Counted from the first letter of the stretch, positions 37,685-50,240 are shown. The stretch: DNA of 64,000 bases from Macrocystis pyrifera (GCA_031763025.1 JASSKH010000001.1:7187024-7251023); one strand, 5' to 3'. Notes: generated by a model from the letters alone, not told the origin. Program-made: numbers and translations.

Positions 37685-37895
37685 TAGTTTTGACCCGCCA
37701 ACGCCTCTCTAGACTCAACACACTAGTTTTAGTGTGTGGAGTTCTTGGGCGGCTGTCCTTGTCGTCTGTCCTTTACGGAAGTTCTTGTCCTTGACGACTT
37801 CCATCGGCCGATGTGCTTGACGGATATCCTTGATGGACGTCCTTGACTGCTGTCCGTCACGGGTAGGGTCAAGAGTGCCGTCAACCGGCAAAAAT
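37685..37895. repeat. TGTCCTTGACGG-type mini-repeat block
   Basis: Repeated words TTGACGG, TGTCCTTG and GTCCGTCA at short intervals, ending AGAGTGCCGTCAACC. The frame GTTTTGACCCG ... TTTTAGTGTGTGGA ... GTGCCGTCAACC is shared with 21210-21330 inside intron 3 of the beta-helix gene. Element class unknown. Confidence 0.55.
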
Positions 37896-38426
37896 GACAT
37901 ACGTTCGCTTTCGACGATGATGTGTCCATCCTCAGGTTCCGATCCGACGAAACGGACGGTTCCCCACTACCATGGCCTCACTTGGTCACGGATCCCAAGC
38001 CGTTTGAGGGGACGGGAGAGATTGCGTGGAGAAGCGGCTGCTGGCCCTTTGGCTAACCTGCGTTCCTCCTGCTCTTGGGGCAGATAGATATGGGCGCGTG
38101 TCGTGTGTCCGCGTCGACTGACTGCGCCGCAGCAGAGGACCCCCCTCGCCCCCACATCTTGTACACACATACCCCTCAATGTTCGCCACACCCACCACAA
38201 CTGTGTGAAGAGGGTATGACTCCGAGAGGGTCTGTTGGCCGCGCCCGAAAGCAGGCGGTAGTTCCTGCCCCCTGGAGGGAGAGTCCTGTGCGGTACGCAT
38301 ATGACGTTTCTTAGCGAAGGCTCTTTCTGGTCTGCACCCCACTCTAGAGGGGCTCCGTCTCGCAAGGGATGCACGCGTGGTCAATGGTCAAATGGTTGAG
38401 GCAATCAACAAATGAGTACGTCCCCT

Positions 38427-39480
38427 TCCGGGTCTATGGTCATACGACTACGGGCATGCACAATATCGAGTACGCCCCCTCCCCCCCTCCCCTTCCTCGC
38501 CAGCGACTTGTCCAGTCCCGGCGGGCGTGTCGTCTCTGACAGCGGGTCCAGAAAAGCTGTCTGGGCTGCGTGAGGACCCCGGCTGACGAGCTTGCCCGAT
38601 TTTTGTTGAGAATCCTTGGAGTCAAGATTAGTAGTGACTGCGTCGTAAGCCGCCGACCTCTGGGGCCATTGAGGCGGTGTCCTGTTCTAATATTTCCCTT
38701 CATTGCCATAAGCCGTTTTTGTGGATAATTATAACGTGAAATCATTTTTTTTTGCTTGTCATTATGTGTTTTTCCGGACTGCGCCCCCAGTCCAGCCAAG
38801 ACTCAGGGACGATGCCGGCCATTGCTCACTTTGGGGCCCCGTATGTGTCCCAAAACTCTGTCAGGATCGTTTCGAGGTGAGCGATACTCCTCGACCCGGG
38901 AACCCACTCCGCGGGGGCGGGGGGGGGGGGGGGGGGGGGGGGCGTGTACTCAATATCATGCATGGCCGTAGTCGTATGATCATGGACCGGGGGGCGAAGA
39001 AAGGGGGGGTGTCGAAGGGGGGGTGGGGTGGACGGAGAGAGAAGGGATAAAAGGGGAGGGGGGGGGGACGACGGGTGTGTGGAGAGAGAGAGGGGTGAAG
39101 GGGGATGGGGGGGGGGGGGGGAGTAGAGGGGGGCGGTGAGGAGGGGGTGGGGGGTGGAGGGGAGGGCAGGGAGAGAGGAAGAGGGGTGACGGATGGGGGG
39201 GCTCGAGGGGGGTGAGGGCGTGGAGGGGAGGAGGTGGTGATGAAAGGGGCGGGTGTAGAGGGGGGGGTGGGGTAGACGGCGGGGGGGGGGGGGGGGGAAG
39301 GAGGAAGGAAGGGAGGGGGGAGGGACAATGGGTGTGTATGGAGAAGAATGTGTGGAGAGAGAAGTGGGGGGGCGGGGGGCGGGGGGGGGGGGGGGGGGGG
39401 GGTATACTCATTATCATGCATGGCCGTAGTCGTGTGACCATAGACCCTCGCCTCCCTACAATGCCGGGACGGAGCGCGTC
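38427..39480. repeat. G-rich purine tract framed by ATCATGCATGGCCG modules
   Basis: From about 38913 to 39402 the plus strand is almost entirely G with some A and T and very little C, including several G runs longer than ten. A ~45-bp module (ACTCAATATCATGCATGGCC, then GTAGTCGTRTGAYCATRGACC) stands at 38947-38990 and 39403-39447, and an inverted copy at 38427-38470. The tract is expected to form G-quadruplexes or triplex DNA and is hard to assemble. The long Pro-rich minus-strand frames across it are composition artefacts. Confidence 0.7.
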
Positions 39481-40261
39481 AGGGTTTCACCGACCAGGCA
39501 GACATCGCTGGCACCAAGCGCGAAGCGCCGTGAGGCTTCCGACTAGTCGCATGAAGGGCGAGCTGCATACTACTAAGAACCGCTTTAGAGGCGGATTTTG
39601 TTCCATATGGATGACAGCATCAATGAGGGGGCAGGGGGGGGATAAAGGGGCGCGGTGTAGAGGGGGCGGTGTGTGGAGAGAGGGAAAGGGAGAGAGGGGG
39701 GGGGTGGGGGGGGGGGGGGGGGTGAAGAAAGTAAAAAAATACATGGAAATGGTAATATTAAGCCAACACAATATGTGTTTTTCGTTTTTTTTTTTTTTCT
39801 TCTTTTATCAGTAGGGGATAAAGCTATAGACGGTTAGGGATCATACGTTTTGCGTAATATTCCCTAGGTACGAGATATCAAGTATTTTTTACGGAATGGT
39901 TTTTGTGGCGTTTTTTCGAATATCCCTTCTCGTCACAATGGAGGCACGAGCAGGTGACACACTCTCATTTTGTTCCATGTTCTGTTCTATTGGCTACGAT
40001 TGGTGTGTGTTTCTTTACCCGCCACATGCCACGCACCGATTGGCGGCCTGTCGACACGCACATTATACCATCTAGGTTCCCTGTGAAAATCGAATTCAGG
40101 TGGCGGAGGGTGATTACCGTAAGAATTCCAGTAAACACCCTACCGCCCCTCGGATCGACTTTTTCGAGCTCGACAACTCCGTAACAGAGAATATGTCAAT
40201 CAGCAATACCAAAGGACACTTTTTCGGACAGCCCTCGACCAAAGCTGTCCAACGACGCCGC
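39481..40261. other. Noncoding stretch
   Basis: Contains a second G-rich run (39620-39722) and a T run near 39787. No gene recognised. Confidence 0.4.
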
Positions 40262-41232
40262 CTTAATGTGTGTGTGTGTTTTCTTCACATTAAACCGCTC
40301 TTCTACCCGTCGACATCCAGCACAACCAGTGTCCGTGCAGATTCTTCAATCCTATTAATAGAGAGATATAAGTTGTGTGGTCACAAAACTACGCCACAGA
40401 GATGATACATTGTTACGTATGCATAAATAAGCACAGCAGCAGCACACAATGCAATGCCATGATGTGATCATACTGGATATGACAGACACGACATACATAT
40501 TCTATGAGAGTAAAAAAACGAAATATAACAAAGAAAAGGAAAAAAAAAAAGGAAAAAAAAAGAAAACAATCGAAAGAGAAAAAGGAAAAAAAGAAACAGG
40601 AAAAAAACTACGTGCCTCTCCGCTGGGGGATGTGGCAGACACTTGAAAAACGCGTGCTTTAAATGAAAAAAACACTACTTTACTGATAAACAGAGCAAGA
40701 CTAAGACCCAATGGGTTACAACAGACGAACCGAAGCACAAAGCACTACCCTTCAGGTAGCCGCAGCAGTTTGTGGTACGAGCAGCATAGAATCACCAGGT
40801 TCTCCCTACTAGTCCGCTTGGAACCTTGCTACCCTGTCTGTCGTCTCCGTCCTGCGTTCGTCAACTATGCCCCGCCCCTCGGCGTCAGACAATACGAAAC
40901 AAGCAAAGCAGGCTCGTCATCTATCCACGCCACACGACCCCTTTCTCAAGTCTTATCAATAGGGCGAGAAAGAAACCGAATAAAAATCACTGGGGGTCAA
41001 GCGCAATAAGAAAAAAAACAAGACAAAGGAAGACCACGTTCGAACCAGCTGCACAAGTTGGCGGCACGAGTAGCATAGGCATGTTCTATTTCCTAGTCGG
41101 CGTGATGCCTTGCTACCCTGTCTGTGCCATCTCCTTCCTACTTTTCGTCCACCGCGGTTTCCTTTCTAATACGTACCTTTCCTGTTTCCCCCCCCGCCCC
41201 GCATTCCCTCGAATCGGGTTTCCTTCCACCCC
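40262..41232 (-). mobile_element. 5'-truncated LINE copy, reaching the ORF end
   Basis: The reverse complement is collinear with about 60124-61085: it begins in the C-terminal part of the LINE frame (AACAGGAGGGGTGGAAGGAA), passes GGAAGGAGATGGCACAGACA and GGGTAGCAAGGCATC, a second GACAGGGTAGCAAGGT module, and ends in GATGTCGACGGGTAGAAGAG. It is interrupted by A-rich runs (40540-40610). Confidence 0.7.
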
Positions 41233-41914
41233 TCCTGTTATAATGTTATAATAGCTTTTTTTGTTTCGGCGCTGACATTCCTTTTGCAGTGCTGAGTGTG
41301 TGTGGTGATATCGAGCTCGAAAAGTTGGTCCGGGGGGGGCGGGTTTCCTGGCATTATTACGTGCGTACGATATAGTGAGTCGTACAGACACAGCAGTACA
41401 GTCGTAGTAGCATTAACAGCAGGCACACCACAAACCACAACAACAACAAAACCGCTCGTCATGCCACGTCACACGCTTACCATACCAGATACTGCTGCTG
41501 CACTTGATATATTCGATCGGAGAAATCGTAAAAGCAATCTCGTAGAACACGATTTAATGTCTATACCTCATTCCACATTCATTACGTCACACCTGCTCAA
41601 CGTCCCACGCCATACATACCATACGTCGATGCGTTGAGGTTTCAACCAACGGGAAAATATGTGTGACGACGTCATAATGACTTCTGGCACTATCCTTTAC
41701 GAAACTATGCCACTACGAGTAATACCGACCGGTAGCTAACTCAATAACCCATCACTGATCACATAATCACAAGTAAGTATCAGATATCCCAGCTGACTGG
41801 TTCTTTTGGTGGTGGTAGTGCAGGGATCATGTATTACAGCAGAGGACACCAATCAAAAAACAGTAAAAAAGCTGCATCGCATTATATACCAGGTACACAG
41901 CAAAGGAGTTACTA
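41233..41914. other. Noncoding stretch
   Basis: No motif-bearing reading frame and no repeat family recognised. Confidence 0.4.
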
Positions 41915-42022
41915 TTACGGGGGTCCATAGGTAACAGGACCTATGGTGTACATAAAAACCTATATATTTACCTTTTTTTAATAACAATATTTGGTCCTGT
42001 TTACTCTGGCCCCCCCCCGTAA
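41915..42022 (+). mobile_element. TA-flanked MITE, copy 6
   Basis: TTACGGGGGTCC ... CCCCCCCCGTAA, flanked by TA at 41913-41914 and 42023-42024. The right terminus has an expanded C run. Confidence 0.92.
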
Positions 42023-43240
42023 TACCCGTCTTACCGTTACGAGAAACCTTTTTTCATGAAGAAAATCGAATAGGCAAAAAATCATTTGATTTGATTTGCC
42101 TTTGGATCCTATCGAGGAATATAGCGTAGCATTGGTAGTAAAAAAAATAATCGAACGACGCACCAGGGTCAACGAATACCAGAGGCTATCGCTCTTGGGA
42201 CGTCTTGGGTGGCTGGCGCAGCCCCGAAGCCCCAAGCAGGCAGGAGCGACGAGGATACACAGCGATCGAACTTCTGAGCGAAGTCGTGACCTGGTCTGTG
42301 CTCGTGTGATTTTGTGAGGCAAAGAGGGATGAAAATCTGGGTTTGCGACGGCCTTGTAAGTTTTCGAGGCGCCGCGGATGGTCTACTCTGTATTATTAAT
42401 AGGGGCCGTCGGACCTCGCACGGCGGCAGCTCCGCGGTGGCCCCGTCTCTCGGGAATGGTGGATCTCACACGTGAACCAGTGAACAACACGGCTCACGTT
42501 TTTCGCGTGGCTTGCTTCGGTTTCAGGCACATGCTACGTCGAATTGGACAAACTTCCCGAGTCGAATAACACGAAGCAGTAGTAGACAAAGCATGATGAT
42601 ATTAATAGTAGATCTCCCTGAGGTAGCTAATTAGGCACTCTGATTGGCTAGGGGTATGTTTTACGCGGCTTAATCAACTTTCGAGCCTTTCCCAGCCACA
42701 GCATCCCGAGTCATCCCGAGTTAACCTAGATAGAGTCTTCCCAAGCTCAGCATCCACGCCGGCCGAGCCAACCTAGAGTCTTAACAAGCACAGAGTCCCA
42801 GCACTGACCACTGGCATAGGGTTCGGGTTCGGGTTCGGGTTAGGGTTCGGGTCGGAGGGTCGGCTTCAGACGTCCAGCACAAAACCCCCATAAAGATCTA
42901 CTATCAAGGTCTGTCCACCCCTCACACGAAGAGCAAAAGAAGTCCCAAAATACTTTTTGTCGAATTCGTTTTTTTTTTCGTTTCATTCGAATCAAGTGTC
43001 AAAATAAATGCCTGATTGTAATGATTCACTTTTCGACCAGTCAGATGCAAATCAAATCAAACGAAAAAAAAAGGCATTGGCGGAGCATCGTAAAATAAGC
43101 TTCTCGTTAAGATGGGCCCTTAATATTAGTGCTAAAACACGAAGTCTAATTTGTGTGCAGTACGCCAGTAGTACATATTCTTCGACGGGAGAAGGCTATA
43201 CACACGTGGCCATTTAGCTACCCCAAAAAATCCTGTACGC
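42023..43240. other. Noncoding stretch with telomere-like tract
   Basis: No gene recognised. At 42818-42857 there is a GGGTTC/GGGTTA repeat of about six units resembling degenerate telomeric DNA. Confidence 0.4.
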
Positions 43241-44179
43241 GCGAAAAAAGGCTGTGGAGGGCAATTTCACCCTCCAGAGGGGGATTTTGCCCTCTGGAGG
43301 ATAATGTAGAGGATTCTGTGAGTTTCTAAATCCTGCAGAGGGTAGGTTTGTCCACCAGAGGATTTTGCACAGGATTATTTCAAACAGTAAATCCTCCAGA
43401 GTGAATGAATGCCCTGTGGAGGCTATTGCACCAAAATGCTCCGAGGGAATCAGGGCATTGTGTTCCCTGTAGAGCATTTTATCGAATAAAACCCCCCAGC
43501 GGATTTTGCTCGCACCCCTGCAGAGGGTTTTGCAACCCTATTAAAGCCTGCAGAGGATAATGGGGTGTAATTTCCTGTAGGAGGTAGAGAACAATATCCC
43601 CCAGAAGATTTATCTACGAACGAACCTAAAGCCTGCGGAGGGAGACCCTTACGAATTACATACACCCTGTAGAGGAAAGACATCATGCTACAAAATCCTC
43701 CAGAGGAAATTGGCGAACAACGTCCAGGGGTTTTGTGATACAACTAATCCCTCCAGAGGAAATGTCATAGTAACTACACCCTCTAGAGGACAAAATACTG
43801 TATGTACAATCCTCTGGAGGAAAAGAAGGTATACTCTCCAGGGGTTCGGTGGAGCAATAATTTCCTCCGGAGAAAACACCTGCGAAATAGACCCTCTAGA
43901 GGACATACTACTGTATAATCCTGTAGAGGAAAAGGGGACCAACCCCCTCCATGGGATTTCTGGTGAAAAAAATCCTCCAGGAGGAATGTTGCAGGAGATA
44001 CGCCTTCCAAAGGATGTAATGACGCGTAAACCTCTGTAGGGAAAAAACATCCTCCTCTCCTCTCCAGGGGTTTGGTGCACCCATAAAAAAACTCCGGAGG
44101 GAAAAGCATGCAGTACACCCTCCAGAGGGCATAAGGTTGCATAATCCTGTAGAGGAAAACGGAACCAACACCCTCCAGC

Positions 44180-44485
44180 TGTCAAGATCAATTTCGTGAG
44201 TTCGAGTCTCACCGAGTGCCTGCTCGTAGGGACTTTTTCTTGCATAAAATTGATTAGCGGAAAGCGCGAGAGCGTGAGTTAGCTGTGCATTCGATGAAAA
44301 TCGACGAGCAGTGGGAATGCTGAACCCTATGCGCGATAAAAACTAAAGGCACGTACCGGGGGGGAGAAGGGACGACACCTGTGACCACGGCTTGTCCAGA
44401 AGATCGTCGAGGGTAAAACCTCCTGCGAGTGGGCTGGAAAGTAAAAGTGATGATGAAAAAAAGAAAAAAAGAAAAAAGAAAAAGA
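44180..44485 (+). mobile_element. tRNA-derived SINE, copy 3, 5'-truncated
   Basis: Starts within the tRNA head (GTCAAGATCAATTTCGTGAG), retains the B box (GAGTTCGAGTCTCACC) but lacks the A box, continues with the shared body and GGGCTGGAAAGTAAAAGTGA, and ends in an A-rich AAAG-type tail. It is inserted in the CCTCCAGAGG satellite. Confidence 0.85.
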
Positions 44486-45003
44486 TGTTTTCTGGCTCAC
44501 CGCATTCCTCCAGAGGTGCAATCCTTATAATACACCCTCCAGAAGATACAACAAAAGTTTAAACCTCCACAGGAAAAGAATCAACACCCTCCAGGTGATA
44601 TGTGGAGCCAAAATTCCGGCAAAAGGAGAACGTGCGCAGTACATCCTCCAGAGGACATAATACTGCAGAGTCCTTCAGAGCAAAGAGCAACCAACACCCT
44701 CCAGGGAGGGGTTGTGCGACCCAAAACATTCATCGAGAGGTAAAACAACGCCCTCACGAAGATGCAATGACGCATATAACCCCCCTAGAAGAAAACAATA
44801 CACATCCTTCAGGTGTTAAATAGGGCTGACCGTTGTGTGACCCAAAACATTCATCCAGAGGTAAAATAACGCCGTCACGAAGATGCAATGACGCATAACC
44901 CTCTAGAGGAAAACAATCAACAGCCTTCAGGTGTTAGGTGTAGCAATATAACTTCGGCCAGAGAGAAACGTACGCAGAGAGGACGTCATACTGCATAATA
45001 CTA

Positions 45004-45108
45004 TTACGGGGGACCATAGTTAATAGGACCTACGGTACACACAAACACCCATATATTTACATATTTTTACGAACAAAATTTGGTCCTATTTACTATGGCC
45101 CCCCGTAA
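45004..45108 (+). mobile_element. TA-flanked MITE, copy 7
   Basis: TTACGGGGGACC ... GCCCCCCGTAA, flanked by TA at 45002-45003 and 45109-45110. Inserted in the CCTCCAGAGG satellite. Confidence 0.93.
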
Positions 45109-45365
45109 TACCAGGTATAAAGTATGAAGCAACCAACACTCTCCAGGGGTTTTGTGACGTACCAAATTCATCCAGACGCAAAAGCAACACCCTCAAGAGG
45201 ATATACTAAAATAGCGCAGAGGAAAATAAGCAACACCCTTCAGGGGTTTGGTGAAGCAATAAACCCCTCCAGAGGGAAACCGCACGTAGTACACCCTCCA
45301 GAGGACAGAACGCAGAATAATCCTGTAATGCGTAAAAAGCAACCAACAAGCTCCAGAGATTTGTT

Positions 45366-47202
45366 TAGATGCGGGACACAGTAATCGGCATGATGTGTGT
45401 AATAAATGCACTATGCCTGTTCTAAACCTCTAGGGTCTCTAAAAAAAAAATTGTCAAAACTCCCAACGTGCCTGTCTTGTCTCTCTGACTATATTAGTAG
45501 TCCATTACTACTGAACGCTTGACACCTCGTGGTACTGATCTTGTCAACAGAGCGGCTACCACCTACTACTACACAACCTATACCTACAACGTAGGCAGAG
45601 GACTGAAGGCAAAAAGTATCACACCCTGCTCCACAATATCGCGGCAGCAACCACAGCATACAGCGTGTCATACTCGTAGAAACACGTGAGCGTGTTTTTG
45701 GTCTCTGACGCGTTCTAAGACAGATAGATAGACTTAACACATTTATTCCTGCCTCTGGCAAATGAGGCGTTCTGGGTCACCAAAATCGTCGGAAGGTCAA
45801 TCTTGTTTCGAAAAATGACGTTTTGGTATAGTTGGGCCACGGGATTATTCGTCGGGATGCAATTTGATTTTTGCTGAAGTCCGTTTTCGGATGGTGAGGT
45901 ATGGAGCTGCTCCTTTTAAGAGAGGAGCCTCAGAAAAATTAGCGTGAACCTCTGTGGTCGAACGCCTCCTCTAATATATCCTTCCGCTTTTCAAGAGATA
46001 CTGGATCCTGTGCGGTAATCACGGAGTCTTTTATACGAGTTGAAGTATGGCGATGACTTACATACAGCAGTAGTTCGAGAACAACAACAACATACGAATC
46101 AATTCAACAACAACAGCAACAACAACTTCCGTACGGTACAACATGGCTGGCTCTATATTTGTATATTTACTGGCAGCTATTACGGGGACGTTGATGTTTC
46201 AGTGACTTTTTTACCGTGTATACACAAGACCAGTGTGTGATCAAAATCCCTCATCAAAAACCAGTCGAACGATACGACAACAACAGCAGCACAGTACAGC
46301 AGTACTACTACTGTATAGTAGAGTACCTGGCACTAACGATTGAACCAGACACAGATAAGAGCAACAATTATTTTTGTAAGAGCGATTGATTACTCGGTGT
46401 TTGGTCTACACATGACATATATAATATGTACGCATCTACCTGCGGCACGCATGTATCATGTTCTACTGCTGCATGTTTCATAATATACTTCCAAGTATGG
46501 GGGCAGCAGGCCCTACAGCGGTAGGGGTGGATGAAATTATTTATTTAATTACTTTTGAGCAAGTGTGGATCAATTACTTCTGGCAATATGTAGAGGGAAA
46601 CACACGGTATAATATCAATCAATGATACCTGGTATGTTCCACGAATGGATGCACGCCAAGGAAACTGCCTCAATCTAACAACACGATGAACCAACATCCT
46701 CATCATCACCATCACCAAGAACACCTACGATATGCGATCATGGGCGCTTGTGTTGTTGAAGACGCCTCAAGAAATTTTGTGTCACCGCTTGAAGGGACTT
46801 GAACTTTCAATGTCCAGCTGTGTCATCTAAATTATGAATATCATACGCACACCACTGCACTCCCTGCTTACATGCCCTCACTGGAAAGGAATCGACTGCT
46901 GATCAATCATGAGATCAGATGGTGCCTAGCGTTACTCTGTTATTAATAATAGGCGTATATAGCAATTCGGCGCGAGTCGACGAGGGAAGACGGGGCTGAA
47001 TTTTTCTCGCTTTAAAAAATGCAAGGCACGAACCGTGGTGGGTAGGGGGGAGGGCCCCCTGCTGCGTAGCCCCGAATTGGAATAGAGATACGACTACGAG
47101 GGGGAGAGATTAAAAAAAAAGAGAAAAAAATAGAAGGGATGGGGAGTGTAAATAAATATAATATATATATATATATATATTATTATGCTTCCCATCCGAG
47201 AG
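45366..47202. other. Noncoding stretch
   Basis: No gene recognised. A GCGCGAGTCGACGAGGGAAG block near 46970-47060 also occurs, diverged, at about 23074-23158 (intron 1 of the beta-helix gene), so both belong to a minor dispersed repeat. An AT run lies at 47158-47183. Confidence 0.4.
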
Positions 47203-48259
47203 TGCTATGATACTGCTTTGTATAAGGTTGAAAGCTTGGTAATTACCTGTGGGTCAGGGCACTGGGAACGTATTTGTAGTACTTGGAAGGCGTATTTAAG
47301 GTGGAAAAGGTTTCCAGAGACGCACGGGCTTGGCCTCAGTCTCCGCGTGCACGAAAGGAATAAAACTGCAAAACAACACACGTGAGTACCAACGAGTACC
47401 GACTTAACAGGCAGACCTGTACAGGGATACAAAGTGTCCCGTATGCTTGTGATCTTAACAAGTGGCGTCGTCGGCACGTATTTATTTTTTTGTCATTTTC
47501 GTGGACTTTGGGAGGTGTTTCTGGTTTGCTTTCTTTTTTTTGGGGCTAGGTTGGGGATGAGTGTTTGCGTATTTTATCCTGCCTACCACCCCCGCTGAGT
47601 GTCGGGGCTGGTCTAGGTAATCGGGCCACTTATTTGTGACCCAGGACGCGTTTTCAGAGTTGTGGGCTGGTTTTAGGTGGTTCTTACCGCCTTCCGTGAT
47701 ATTTTTCTTCTCGTTTTAGGTATTCACTTTTTGCTTTTCTATGCATCTTCCTCGCCCCCGCCCCCGTGCGGGTGGCATGGCGATGTGGCTGTCATTGACG
47801 ATTTCTTCCTGCCCCTAAAGGTTAGGTCTTCCTTTCATTTTTTTTTCGCGTACTTTACCGGCTTCGTTTCCTTGCCGTTCAGAGGTGTGGGAGTGGGTTT
47901 TGAGGAGCCGCATCTTCGACTCATGTTCTAGCTCGTGGAATCGGAGTTTCCTTGAATTTCCCATATTTCTGTATATATACGCTCATCAGAGTGGGCTAGT
48001 GTTATGATACTGCTTTGCATGAGGTTGAACTTCAGGCTCTGGGAACATATTTGTAGTACTTGAAAGGCGTATCTTAGGTGGAAAACCAGGGGCTTTCCAC
48101 AGACGCACGAGCTTGGGCTCAGTCTCCCCATGCACGAAAGGAATAAAGCTGCTCTTCGTCTATATATCTAAGCAAACAACACACGTGACTACCAACGAGT
48201 ACCGACTTAAATAGGCAGACCTGTCCAAGGATACAAAGTGTCCCGCATTGATCTTAACA
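47203..48259. mobile_element. Small LTR element candidate (TRIM-like)
   Basis: Two direct repeats of about 260 bp, 47203-47460 and 48000-48259, both start TGYTATGATACTGC and end GATCTTAACA, giving TG..CA ends. Shared internal blocks include GTATTTGTAGTACTTG, CACGAAAGGAATAAA and ACCAACGAGTACCGACTTAA. Directly after the left repeat comes TGGCGTCGTCGGCACG, which could be a primer-binding site. The 539-bp interior encodes no recognisable protein. I could not find a matching 5-bp target duplication, so a plain dispersed duplication remains possible. Orientation is unknown. Confidence 0.45.
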
Positions 48260-50240
48260 ATGTGTAGCATGATATTCAACGTTGATCGCTCAAAACATTC
48301 CTGAAATAAGAACTCCTCGGAAACAAGGGAAACCTATCTATCTATGCACAAGATATATCTGCCTTCTATGTCTAATTCCCTCTACTCGTATGCTTTATCT
48401 ACGATACTCTATTTGTTGTCTTGGCCCCCTCCTCCATCTCAATATATACTCTTTACGTTTTATTCTCAATTCCTAAGCCGCATCCAAGCTCCATCCCCAC
48501 GCCATCATATGACATGTTGTAGAGCAGGGCAAGCGTTGCCCCGCGGTTCCCCACCAGGTACATGTAGGTGTCACCTTTCAATACAAGGTTTTGGACGGAG
48601 ATATGTAAATTTCAGGGATTGGTCGGGCTTGGAAAAAAAAAATCGGCCGAAAAGCAGGAACGATGCGTTCGCAAACACGTCGGTCAGAAACAGTAACATG
48701 TATTTGCATTTGGGGTAAGAGCGAAAACAAACGGAAGCGATACAATAACACTATACTGCAGAAGTCAGGTGCATTTTGGGTAGGAGCGAAATTTGCAGCA
48801 GCGAAATATATATACATACAAGGAGGGCTTCGCCGCGGCGGGCTGACGCCCGCCTGCGGCTCAGCGCATGCCCGTAATGGCTAAGGGCGTACCGGTGTGC
48901 AACTCGAGGCTGATAGTGCGACAGACAGTACTGCCAAGGGGTGCATTAAAAAAAATAACTCTGAGTGAAGAGAAAGAAAACGCTGCAAACACGAGAAGAA
49001 ACAAACATTGCCATCCGCCATTAGACCCAACAACGCATTACTCGTTCGTATACAGCAGCAGCAAGCAGCACTGCAAAGTAGTACGTATGAGACGCTCGGC
49101 ATCCGTACTGCCGTATTCTTCCTGTACAGATAGATACTAAACAATCAGTTGAGCAGAAGTCGATCGAGGTAATCGACAGGACGAAGCGCCAGCGATTACG
49201 TTGGTGCAGCAAGTTCATCAGCAGTAAGCAACAGCAGCAGCATAGCGTACAGATACATATCATACGAACATTACGCTGGCACGAGACCTCCGCCAAGACG
49301 TCATATAAATGTCAATTGCGAGACGGTACTCGTGCAGCTTCCGAAGCAGATGGGTCCGTCTTTCAGCCTTAAGATGCGGAGATACATCACCCACAGGATT
49401 TGACCTGCACAATACCCATGCGCACACGAGGGTCAGCAGCACAAACATATCGCAGACAAAGCAGCAGCACTAGCGACAGCAGCAGGACATACATAGCAAT
49501 AGTAGCACCAGGGCAGACGATGAATAGCGGCAGCAGCAGCAGCAGCAGTAGCACATCATGCACGCCCGAGGCTGCTCCTGGCACAACAGTCGGGGCAGGG
49601 GAGCCCGGTGGCGCACGAGGAGGGAAGGCATAATAATATATCTCAGGCCGACCTATTCCGTGAGGGGGCCTGCGTGAGCAGCAGCAGCAACAACAACAGA
49701 ACAACAGAGCAGCTGCCCCTAGCAGCAGCAGCAGAGTAGTGGTATTAGCAGCAGCCAAGAGCAGAGTAGGCCTGACGGGGCAAAGGTAGGCCGACAACCA
49801 AATTCTTTGGCCACGAGACTGTGATAAATCAAGTATCGACCACTCAACTCGTCCCACTCACAGCTGACGTAATCACACCCGGTCAGCCTGCAGCCAGGGC
49901 ACGGCGCAAGCACGCCCGAGGCCGCCCCCGACACAGTCGGGATCGGGGATCACGATGAGGCAGTTTCGTCCCGTGAGTTGAACCTCATCTCGCGCTAGAA
50001 CGAACTACTCAAAAAAAAAACGTCTACGAAACGCTACATGAGGAGAGCTGAGAGCACAGGACCAACAACTTTTCGTGTAATATAATAAGCTGTGTTGCCC
50101 CCGAATTAAATAAATAAATAAATGCAGTCGCGTTCTGTTCCCCATCGTCTGCGTGGTGAAGAGCCTTTTTTTGTAGAGAAGGAATGTGTGCAGAGGGATT
50201 GATACTATTAATATTAATACTAACCGCACTATTTTAACAG
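48260..50240. other. Noncoding stretch with CAG-rich tracts
   Basis: Contains several imperfect CAG/AGC runs (49190-49250, 49520-49560, 49670-49760). The minus-strand frame across 49387-49857 owes its Leu/Cys runs to these repeats and is not taken as a gene. Confidence 0.45.

Larger units (their letters stand above)
43241..45365. repeat. CCTCCAGAGG satellite, with two later insertions
   Basis: Several dozen variants of the near-palindromic decamer CCTCCAGAGG (also CCTCTAGAGG, CCTGTAGAGG, CCTCTGGAGG) recur at about 31-33 bp. In the right half four successive units form a higher-order block of roughly 125-130 bp (ACCCTCCAGGGGTTTGGTG / CCCTCCAGAGGGAAA / ACACCCTCCAGAGGACA / AATCCTGTAGAGGAAAA). 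A SINE (44180-44485) and a MITE (45004-45108) interrupt it and must be younger. The minus-strand frames of up to 185 codons across the array are by-products of its periodicity. Confidence 0.85.

Noticed and set aside
38861-39441. Minus-strand frames of 153-186 codons rich in Pro
   Set aside because: They read through the G-rich purine tract, and alternative frames of the same tract look alike, so composition explains them.
43450-44245. Overlapping minus-strand frames of 87-185 codons
   Set aside because: They lie wholly in the CCTCCAGAGG satellite and repeat its period in several frames.
43241-45365. CRISPR-like array of decamers with variable spacers
   Set aside because: The repeated unit is too short and too variable, the spacers are themselves related in a four-unit cycle, no cas genes are present and the DNA is eukaryotic.
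49387-49857. 156-codon frame with Leu and Cys runs resembling membrane helices
   Set aside because: The runs are translations of CAG/AGC microsatellites; no other feature supports a gene.
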